This document shows, one piece after another, positions 6,581-12,021 of a stretch of DNA of 12,021 nucleotides; position 1 is the first letter of the stretch; the number at the start of each line of letters is the position of its first letter. Source of the stretch: JBJXDT01 sp046153505 (GTDB taxonomy: Bacteria > Pseudomonadota > Gammaproteobacteria > Burkholderiales > Methylophilaceae). Under the pieces are notes generated by a model, which was not told where the DNA came from, ran no database searches, and saw only the letters and a program-made list of their open reading frames with translations. Both the position numbers and the translations under genes were made by a program. The DNA is taken from positions 1-12,021 of the forward strand of contig JBJXDT010000124.1 in assembly GCA_046153505.1 (NCBI GenBank), read 5' to 3'.

Positions 6581-7947
6581 TGAAGCTATCTGAAATCGCA
6601 AAAGTATTAAATGTGCCAATGCGCGGTATAGACGTGAATGTGAGAAGTATTGGTACAGACAGTCGAAATATTGCCAAAGGTCAATTATTCGTTGGTATTA
6701 AAGGCGAGCATTTTGATGGAAATTCCTATGCGGCTGAGGCCCTGAAACAGGGCGCAGCGGCAGTTATGATTTCTTCAGAGAAAATACCGGCAAATCCTTC
6801 GGTAAAAGTAGAAGACACGCGCTTAGCACTTGGTACTTTAGCGCATTATTGGCGCAATAAATTCGATTTACCTTTGGTTGCTGTGACTGGCAGCAATGGC
6901 AAAACAACAGTAAAAGAGATGATTTCAGCAATTTTAAATGCTGCTGAAGGAAAGGTGTTGGCCACGCGTGGCAACTTGAATAATGACATTGGCGTGCCAC
7001 TTTCTTTGTTTGGCATTAATAATAGGCACAGTTTTGCGGTTATAGAAATGGGCATGAATCACGAAGGTGAAATTCGTTACCTCTCCAAGCTCGCGTGTCC
7101 ACAAGTGGCGGTTATCAATAATGCAGGCACCGCACACATAGGCGAGCTTGGCTCGCGCGAAGCGATAGCGCGCGCTAAAGGCGAGATATTTGAAGGTTTA
7201 GCCGAGGATGGTATTGCCGTCATAAATGCAGATGATGCTTTTGCAGATTATTGGAAATCACTCAACAAAAATCGAAAAGTAATGACCTTTGGTTTGGACG
7301 CAAATGCGGACATTTCGGCCATATACAAAATGCAAGATAACGTTTCACAAATACGGCTTAAAACGCCAAATGGAAGCATCAAGTTTGATCTCAAATTGTT
7401 AGGTGAGCATAACGTGCGCAATGCACTCGCGGCCAGCGCAGCGGCCTGTGCCCTTGGTGTTAACAATGAAAATATTGCAAAAGGTTTAGCACAGTGTAAT
7501 CCAGTAAAAGGTCGTCTACATTGGTTGGAAGGCGCTAATGGCGCAATGGTGATTGATGACACATATAACGCAAATCCCGATTCGATGAAAATGGCGATAG
7601 ATGTGCTTGCAAATCAAAAAGGTGCTAAAACCTCAAGCCTAATTTTTGTAATGGGCGACATGGCGGAACTGGGTGATGATTCGGAACAATTTCACGCTGA
7701 AATTGGTGCTTACGCAAAGAAAAAAGGCATTCATCAATTATTAAGTTATGGGGAATTTAGCAAGTTAGCGAGCGAGAAATTTGGTGTTAATGGTAAGCAT
7801 CTAAATTCACTTGAGGGCTTATTAGAAAAGCTTCGTGTCGAAATGAGTCTTGGCGTGACAGTTTTAGTGAAAGGCTCGCGCTACATGAAAATGGAGCGTG
7901 TAGTTAATGCCATTGTAAAAGAAAAATCATTCTTGGAGGCCCATTAA
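6577..7947 (+). CDS. murF: UDP-MurNAc-pentapeptide synthetase MurF (D-Ala-D-Ala adding)
   Basis: Cytoplasmic Mur ligase that adds D-Ala-D-Ala to UDP-MurNAc-tripeptide, the last soluble step of precursor synthesis. It has 456 aa (E. coli MurF: 452). Motifs are TDSRNIAKGQLFVGIKGE (27-44), the P-loop TGSNGKTT (104-111), GNLNNDIGVPLSLF (132-145), IEMGMNHEGEI (156-166), NAGTAHIGELGSREAIARAK (182-201), and then GEHNVRNALA, GRLHWLEG, IDDTYNANPDSM, VMGDMAELG and VKGSRYMKME. Two adjacent ATGs exist, at 6577 (overlapping the murE stop as ATGA) and 6580. The purine-rich GGGAGAGG at 6565-6572 is 4 nt from the first and 7 nt from the second, so the second may be the real start. This changes the protein by one Met only. 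The stop overlaps mraY by one base. Confidence 0.98.
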   Translation: MMKLSEIAKVLNVPMRGIDVNVRSIGTDSRNIAKGQLFVGIKGEHFDGNSYAAEALKQGAAAVMISSEKIPANPSVKVEDTRLALGTLAHYWRNKFDLPLVAVTGSNGKTTVKEMISAILNAAEGKVLATRGNLNNDIGVPLSLFGINNRHSFAVIEMGMNHEGEIRYLSKLACPQVAVINNAGTAHIGELGSREAIARAKGEIFEGLAEDGIAVINADDAFADYWKSLNKNRKVMTFGLDANADISAIYKMQDNVSQIRLKTPNGSIKFDLKLLGEHNVRNALAASAAACALGVNNENIAKGLAQCNPVKGRLHWLEGANGAMVIDDTYNANPDSMKMAIDVLANQKGAKTSSLIFVMGDMAELGDDSEQFHAEIGAYAKKKGIHQLLSYGEFSKLASEKFGVNGKHLNSLEGLLEKLRVEMSLGVTVLVKGSRYMKMERVVNAIVKEKSFLEAH

Positions 7948-9050
7948 TGTTACTCGAACTGGCGCGATATTTGGCACACGATATTCGTGGTTTTAATGTA
8001 TTTAACTACATCACTTTGCGCGCGGTGTTGGCAACGCTGACCGCGTTAGCGATTTCGTTTATCGTGGGCCCCAAAATGATTCGTAAACTCACCGAATATA
8101 AAGTCGGTCAAGCGGTGCGGGATGATGGTCCGCAAACGCATTTGGTGAAAGCTGGCACACCTACCATGGGTGGTGCGCTGATTTTAGTTGCGATTGCTGT
8201 GGCAACCCTACTCTGGGCGGATTTAAGTAATCGTTTTATTTGGGTGGTGCTAGTCACTACACTTGGTTTTGGCGCAATTGGCTGGGTGGATGACTACCGT
8301 AAAGTGGTGTATAAAAACCCTAAGGGCTTATCAGCTAAAGCTAAGTACTTTTGGCAAAGTATCATTGGCTTAGGTGTGGCGATATTTCTATATAAAACAG
8401 CAGCAACGCCTATTGAGACTACCCTTATTTTCCCATTCTTTAAACATATATTCTTACCGCTTGGTATGGTGAGTTTTATTGTACTTACTTATTTGGTGGT
8501 AGTAGGTAGTAGTAACGCGGTGAATTTGACTGACGGCTTAGATGGTCTCGCCATTATGCCGACGGTGATGGTCGGTAGTGCGCTCGCAATATTTTCCTAT
8601 GTTGCAGGTCATGTCTATTTTTCCAAATATCTTGGTATTCCATATGTGGCTGGCGCAGGTGAGTTAATGGTTTTTTGTGCAGCCATGGCGGGGGCGGGAT
8701 TGGGATTTTTGTGGTTTAACGCATACCCTGCAGAGGTGTTTATGGGGGATGTTGGCGCGCTGGCCCTTGGTGGGGCACTTGGCATTGTGGCAGTAATAGT
8801 TAGGCAGGAAATTGTGCTCTTTATTATGGGTGGTGTATTTGTGGTAGAGACATTTTCTGTAGCAATACAAGTGCTGTATTTTAAATACACAAAGGCTAAA
8901 ACGGGAACGGGTAAGCGCATATTCCTAATGGCACCTCTGCATCATCACTATGAACAAAAAGGCTGGAAAGAAACACAAGTGGTTGTGCGCTTTTGGATTA
9001 TTACCATGATGTTGGTGTTAGTAGGGCTTTCTACGCTGAAACTGAGATGA
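7947..9050 (+). CDS. mraY: Phospho-MurNAc-pentapeptide transferase MraY
   Basis: Polytopic inner-membrane enzyme that transfers phospho-MurNAc-pentapeptide to undecaprenyl phosphate, making lipid I. It has 367 aa (E. coli: 360), with about ten hydrophobic segments. Hallmarks are VRDDGPQTHLVKAGTPTMGG (57-76), D115-D-Y-R-K and NPKGLSAKAKYFWQ (124-137), SSNAVNLTDGLDGLA (188-202), NAYPAEVFMGDVGALALGG (258-276) with the catalytic-site D268, and APLHHHYEQKGW (329-340). The Asp pair D115/D116, D268 and the His triplet match the residues known to be essential. A strong GGAGG at 7935-7939 lies 7 nt before the ATG, and TAATG joins it to murF. Its stop overlaps the murD start (ATGA). Confidence 0.98.
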   Translation: MLLELARYLAHDIRGFNVFNYITLRAVLATLTALAISFIVGPKMIRKLTEYKVGQAVRDDGPQTHLVKAGTPTMGGALILVAIAVATLLWADLSNRFIWVVLVTTLGFGAIGWVDDYRKVVYKNPKGLSAKAKYFWQSIIGLGVAIFLYKTAATPIETTLIFPFFKHIFLPLGMVSFIVLTYLVVVGSSNAVNLTDGLDGLAIMPTVMVGSALAIFSYVAGHVYFSKYLGIPYVAGAGELMVFCAAMAGAGLGFLWFNAYPAEVFMGDVGALALGGALGIVAVIVRQEIVLFIMGGVFVVETFSVAIQVLYFKYTKAKTGTGKRIFLMAPLHHHYEQKGWKETQVVVRFWIITMMLVLVGLSTLKLR

Positions 9051-10420
9051 TAAAAATAGAACTCAAAAACAAATGCGTGACTGTGCTTGGTCTTGGTGAA
9101 ACAGGGCTATCAGCATTGCGTTGGCTGCAAATGCAGGGTGCTATTTTGAACGTAGCAGATACGCGCGAGAATGCACCCGGTTTGGAAGTGGTGAAAAAAG
9201 AAATGCCAGATGTGCAGATTCGCCTAGGTAAGTTTGATGCGGACTCACTTAAAAAAGCGGAATTAATTGTGATTAGCCCTGGCATTGCATTAAGCGAACC
9301 TGCCGTGAAGGCCAGTATTGGCGCAGGTGTTCAAGTGGTGGGTGATGTGGAGTTGTTCGCGCAGTATCGTGATTCAAGTGCAAAAGTAATTGCTATTACT
9401 GGCGCGAATGGCAAAACCACGGTAACGACTTTAGTTGGGGAAATGTGTAAAGCTGCGGGTTTGAAAACGATCGTTGCGGGCAATATTGGCTTGCCAGTGC
9501 TAGATTCACTCGCAATGCCAACGCCAGATGTTTATGTATTAGAGCTATCAAGTTTTCAGTTGGAAACCACATCCAGTTTGGTTATAGATGCAGCAACAAT
9601 GCTCAATTTAACCGAAGATCATATGGATAGATATGAAAATTTAACTGCCTATGCAGCTGCAAAAGCACGTATTTTTTACAATGCCAAACACCAAGTTTTA
9701 AACCGTGATGATGCTTGGAGCATGGTGATGGCTAGACCAAAATTAAGTGCTCGCACATATGGCTTGAGTGCTGATGAAAATGATTTTGGCGTTGAGACCC
9801 TAGAAAACACCACATGGGCAACAGAAGGTGATCGCAAACTTTTTAATGTTACGGACTTGCCAATCAAAGGCTCACACAATGTCGCAAACGCTTTGGCAGC
9901 AGTCGCGCTATGCCGTGCAATAGGTCTAGAGTATGCGCCTTTGCTCAGCGCGCTGTACAACTTCAAAGGCTTAGCTCATCGGGTTGAATGGGTCGCAAAT
10001 ATAGACGATGTTGATTATTTTGACGATTCAAAAGGTACAAATGTTGGCGCAACTTGCGCAGCACTTTCTGGTTTGACTACTAAAAATAGTTCACAAAAAG
10101 TAGTATTGATTGCAGGCGGCGATGGTAAAGGACAAGATTTTACACCACTAAAAGCTCCTGTAAAAAATAACGCGCGTGCTGTTGTGCTGATAGGGCGCGA
10201 TGCGTCGCATATCGAAAAAGCACTGCAAGAAATCAATATACCAATGTATCACGCAGTAGATATGCGAGAAGCAGTGGCTATTGCGCAACGTCTAGCACAA
10301 AGCGGTGATGTGGTATTGCTATCCCCAGCTTGCGCCAGTTTTGATATGTACAAAAATTATGTACATCGCGCAGAGGTGTTTGTGGAAACGGTGAAAAACC
10401 TCGAGGTGGCAAGATGCTAA
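9047..10420 (+). CDS. murD: UDP-MurNAc-L-Ala:D-Glu ligase MurD
   Basis: Cytoplasmic Mur ligase that adds D-Glu to UDP-MurNAc-L-Ala. The start at 9047 gives 457 aa (E. coli: 438). Motifs are the N-terminal Rossmann-like VTVLGLGETGLSALRWL (11-27), ISPGI (76-80), the P-loop ITGANGKTTVTTL (117-129), AGNIGLPVLD (144-153), LELSSFQLETT (165-175), and LNLTEDHMDRY (187-197). AYAAAK206 carries the family's carbamylated Lys. GSHNVANALAA, GLAHRVEW, YFDDSKGTNVGA, IAGGDGKGQDF and LLSPACASFDMYKNYVHRAE follow. ATG 9047 overlaps the mraY stop (ATGA) and fits the family N-terminus. The upstream in-frame ATG at 8993 lies within mraY and is rejected. The 3' end overlaps ftsW by 7 nt. Confidence 0.98.
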   Translation: MIKIELKNKCVTVLGLGETGLSALRWLQMQGAILNVADTRENAPGLEVVKKEMPDVQIRLGKFDADSLKKAELIVISPGIALSEPAVKASIGAGVQVVGDVELFAQYRDSSAKVIAITGANGKTTVTTLVGEMCKAAGLKTIVAGNIGLPVLDSLAMPTPDVYVLELSSFQLETTSSLVIDAATMLNLTEDHMDRYENLTAYAAAKARIFYNAKHQVLNRDDAWSMVMARPKLSARTYGLSADENDFGVETLENTTWATEGDRKLFNVTDLPIKGSHNVANALAAVALCRAIGLEYAPLLSALYNFKGLAHRVEWVANIDDVDYFDDSKGTNVGATCAALSGLTTKNSSQKVVLIAGGDGKGQDFTPLKAPVKNNARAVVLIGRDASHIEKALQEINIPMYHAVDMREAVAIAQRLAQSGDVVLLSPACASFDMYKNYVHRAEVFVETVKNLEVARC

Positions 10421-11580
10421 GCCCAGTAATACAAAGCCGTGAACGCATGAATGCGCCCAATTACGACCAATACTTATTTTGGGCGGTCATGATTTTATTA
10501 GGTTTGGGCTTGGTCATGGTCTATTCAGCGTCAATCGCAATTGCTGAAGCGGATAAAGCGGTTGGGCATCAAAGTACATACTACTTAGTTCGACAAGCAG
10601 TTTTCATTTTTATTGGCGTCAGTGCAGGGTTAGTGACTTTTCAAATTCCAGTGGTGTGGTGGCAAAAAATGTCGCCGTACTTGTTTTTAGGTGTGATTGG
10701 CTTGCTGGTGCTTGTGCTTATTCCAGGTATAGGTCGTAACGTCAACGGTAGTCAGCGCTGGCTTTCACTAATTCTGTTTAATCTGCAACCTTCTGAATTT
10801 ATGAAACTTTTTGCCGCGATGTATGTGGCCGATTATGCCGTGCGTAAATCTGCACAAATGGACAGCATTGTTCGAGGATTTTTGCCAATGGTGGCTGTGA
10901 TGGTGTTAGTTGGATTTTTGTTACTCCGTGAGCCAGATTTTGGTGCATTTGCAGTTGTTGCGGCAATTTCAATTTCTATTTTGTGGCTTGGAGGCATCAA
11001 CGCCAGAATATTTGCAGGCCTGTTGGCTTTATTACCTGTGGCGATTTATGGCTTGATTGTGAGCTCTCCATATCGTATGCAGCGTGTCATTGGTTTTATG
11101 GATCCTTGGGCAGATCCATTTGGAAAAGGCTATCAACTTTCGCATGCGCTTATTGCATTTGGTCGCGGCGAGTGGTTTGGAGTGGGCTTGGGAGCAAGTG
11201 TGGAAAAACTGCTATATCTGCCAGAAGCACATACGGACTTCTTGCTCGCTGTAATCGCCGAAGAGCTAGGATTTGTAGGGGTATTGGCGGTTATAGGTTT
11301 GTTTACTTGGATAGTCATTCGCGCCTTTGGCATCGGTAAAGAGGCCATAGCCAACGAGCGTTATTTTGCAGCGCTATTGGCGCAGGGCTTGGGTGTGTGG
11401 ATGGGTGTGCAGGCCATTATTAACATTGGTGTGAATATGGGCCTGCTGCCAACTAAAGGGCTGACATTGCCACTGCTTTCGTTTGGTGGTAGCGGCATAT
11501 TGGCAAATTGCATTGCCATGGCAGTGCTAATGAGAATTGATTTTGAAAACCGCCGCCTTCAGAAGGGGCTTCCAGCATGA
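10414..11580 (+). CDS. ftsW: Septal peptidoglycan glycosyltransferase FtsW (SEDS family)
   Basis: SEDS-family membrane protein that polymerises lipid II at the septum in complex with FtsI. It has 388 aa with about ten transmembrane segments from residue 20 on. Family landmarks are GLVMVYSAS (32-40), GRNVNGSQRWLSL (107-119), LQPSEFMKLF (124-133), LREPDFG (171-177), PYRMQRVIGFMDPWADPFGK (219-238), GYQLSHALIAFGRGEWFGVG (239-258), LPEAHTDF (269-276) with the proposed catalytic D275, and LSFGGSG (355-361). GAGG at 10403-10406 sits 7 nt before the ATG, and the gene overlaps murD by 7 nt. The end, ENRRLQKGLPA, is closely mimicked by the end of the next ORF. Its AAGGGG also serves as ribosome binding site for that ORF. 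Confidence 0.98.
   Translation: MLSPVIQSRERMNAPNYDQYLFWAVMILLGLGLVMVYSASIAIAEADKAVGHQSTYYLVRQAVFIFIGVSAGLVTFQIPVVWWQKMSPYLFLGVIGLLVLVLIPGIGRNVNGSQRWLSLILFNLQPSEFMKLFAAMYVADYAVRKSAQMDSIVRGFLPMVAVMVLVGFLLLREPDFGAFAVVAAISISILWLGGINARIFAGLLALLPVAIYGLIVSSPYRMQRVIGFMDPWADPFGKGYQLSHALIAFGRGEWFGVGLGASVEKLLYLPEAHTDFLLAVIAEELGFVGVLAVIGLFTWIVIRAFGIGKEAIANERYFAALLAQGLGVWMGVQAIINIGVNMGLLPTKGLTLPLLSFGGSGILANCIAMAVLMRIDFENRRLQKGLPA
11561..11579 (+). promoter_or_regulatory. Ribosome binding site and ATGA coupling inside the ftsW 3' end
   Basis: AGAAGGGG (11561-11568) is a near-consensus Shine-Dalgarno sequence 8 nt before the ATG at 11577, which overlaps the ftsW stop as ATGA. This strong site is what makes translation of the 44-codon ORF credible. 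A similar but weaker arrangement recurs before murG: AAGG at 11695-11698, 9 nt before ATG 11708, again with ATGA. Confidence 0.7.
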
Positions 11581-11711
11581 GCCAAGTTACAATGCAAACG
11601 AGAGCTGCGCGATGGCGTGAGTCGGTTTCGGAGCAGACCAACTTGCAAAGTAATCTTAAGCGTGGCGACCGTAGCCAAAATCATCGGCTACAAAAAGGCT
11701 TGTCTGCATGA
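11577..11711 (+). CDS. Unnamed 44-aa basic ORF between ftsW and murG
   Basis: I do not recognise this as a known gene. It begins with ATGA over the ftsW stop, has a strong ribosome binding site, and ends with ATGA over the murG start, so it fits the reading of the operon exactly. The product is hydrophilic and basic (eight Arg/Lys against three acidic residues), with no membrane segment, signal peptide or Cys. Its start MSQVTMQ resembles MurG's SQVTNQ (MurG residues 7-12). Its end LKRGDRSQNHRLQKGLSA resembles FtsW's end LMRIDFENRRLQKGLPA. The middle (about 8-26) matches neither. It may be a real microprotein, or a scar of a duplicated or recombined ftsW-murG junction kept open because it couples translation to murG. 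Expression is likely; function is unknown. Confidence 0.55.
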   Translation: MSQVTMQTRAARWRESVSEQTNLQSNLKRGDRSQNHRLQKGLSA

Positions 11712-12021
11712 GTATGATTTTTTCATCACAAGTCACTAATCAGAAAAAAGATACCTTGATGGTCATGGCGGGCGGTACTGGCGGCCATGTATATCCAGCT
11801 ATGGCAGTTGCAGATAAATTGCAATCGCTGGGATGGCACATAGTATGGCTTTGTACAGAGGGAGGCATGGAAAACCGCCTAATAGAGGGGAAATCTTATA
11901 GCAAAGCGATGATAAAAATGCGTGGCGTGCGTGGCAAAGGTTTGCTTGGCTGGGTGCTATTGCCATTTAAATTGCTAATTGCATTTAAGCAAAGCTTCTC
12001 AGCAATTCGAAAGTATAAGCC
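11708..12021 (+). CDS. murG: Lipid II synthase MurG, N-terminal part (3' end outside the window)
   Basis: Peripheral inner-membrane glycosyltransferase that adds GlcNAc from UDP-GlcNAc to lipid I, giving lipid II. About 104 codons are visible before the window ends. The diagnostic loop MAGGTGGHVYPAMAVAD (20-36) contains GGTGGH (22-27). LQSLGWHIVWLCT and the basic-hydrophobic MRGVRGKGLLGW follow, as in the first Rossmann domain of MurG. The ATG at 11708 overlaps the stop of the small ORF (ATGA) and has AAGG 9 nt upstream. A second ATG two codons later (11714) lacks good spacing. The start gives 17 residues before LMVMAGG, about nine more than in E. coli as I recall it. This extension contains the SQVTNQ shared with the small ORF. 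Confidence 0.97.
   Translation, partial: MSMIFSSQVTNQKKDTLMVMAGGTGGHVYPAMAVADKLQSLGWHIVWLCTEGGMENRLIEGKSYSKAMIKMRGVRGKGLLGWVLLPFKLLIAFKQSFSAIRKYK

Larger units (their letters stand above)
11545..11711 (+). repeat. Diverged direct repeat of the ftsW 3' end
   Basis: Units at 11545-11580 (end of ftsW) and 11676-11711 (end of the 44-codon ORF), 131 nt apart, are identical at 23 of 36 bases by my hand count. The encoded peptides match at 8 of 11 residues plus the stop (N, R, L, Q, K, G, L, A). Seven of those eight residues use different synonymous codons, and only the final GCA is the same. Allowing a one-residue gap, the match extends upstream to L, R and D. Confidence 0.7.

Noticed and set aside
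8615..8920. Minus-strand ORFs opposite mraY, and similar ones opposite ftsI, murE, murF, murD and ftsW
   Set aside because: They are antisense shadows of strongly conserved genes, with no ribosome binding sites or recognisable domains.
8993..9046. Longer MurD start
   Set aside because: The added residues come from the end of mraY in another frame and lack similarity to MurD; ATG 9047 matches the family length and the ATGA pattern.
1..12021. CRISPR arrays, insertion sequences, prophage, integrases, tRNAs or toxin-antitoxin genes
   Set aside because: I looked for repeat-spacer patterns, terminal inverted repeats, transposase motifs and cloverleaf sequences and saw none; the window is core chromosomal sequence.

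Overview
The window is an ordinary bacterial chromosome segment that holds most of the division and cell wall (dcw) cluster, all on the + strand. The gene order, the E. coli-type dihydroorotase, the meso-diaminopimelate-type MurE, the short FtsL and the moderate-to-low GC content by eye point to a Gram-negative proteobacterium. A betaproteobacterium of the Methylophilaceae (Methylotenera-like) is my best guess. That placement is an inference from overall protein similarity as I remember it, not from a search.

Layout: 1-575 is the 3' part of pyrC (pyrimidine synthesis). 593-1090 encodes a small secreted protein with two EF-hand loops and one BON domain. 1113-1416 is the RNase P RNA (rnpB), in an unusually compact form. 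1417-1714 is an AT-rich spacer with an intrinsic terminator (1567-1595), a sigma70-like promoter whose -35 box lies inside that terminator hairpin, and three MraZ boxes at exact 10-nt spacing (1613-1637). From 1715 to the right edge comes one uninterrupted operon: mraZ, rsmH, ftsL, ftsI, murE, murF, mraY, murD, ftsW, an unnamed 44-codon ORF, and the 5' part of murG.

The operon works as a unit. MraZ is the likely repressor of its own promoter and RsmH methylates 16S rRNA. MurE, MurF and MurD complete the UDP-MurNAc-pentapeptide, MraY moves it to undecaprenyl phosphate (lipid I) and MurG adds GlcNAc (lipid II). FtsW and FtsI polymerise and crosslink septal peptidoglycan, with FtsL as a divisome scaffold. 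Every junction from mraZ to murG overlaps (ATGA, TAATG or 7 nt) or abuts, so translational coupling along the whole run is likely.

The most interesting part is the ftsW-murG junction. It appears to be present twice in diverged form. FtsW ends ENRRLQKGLPA and the 44-aa ORF ends QNHRLQKGLSA, while the ORF begins MSQVTMQ and MurG begins MSMIFSSQVTNQ. Nearly all the shared residues use different synonymous codons. This suggests an old duplication under protein-level selection, or a recombination scar that joined a related but diverged allele. The 44-aa ORF lies between the two copies and is coupled to both neighbours.
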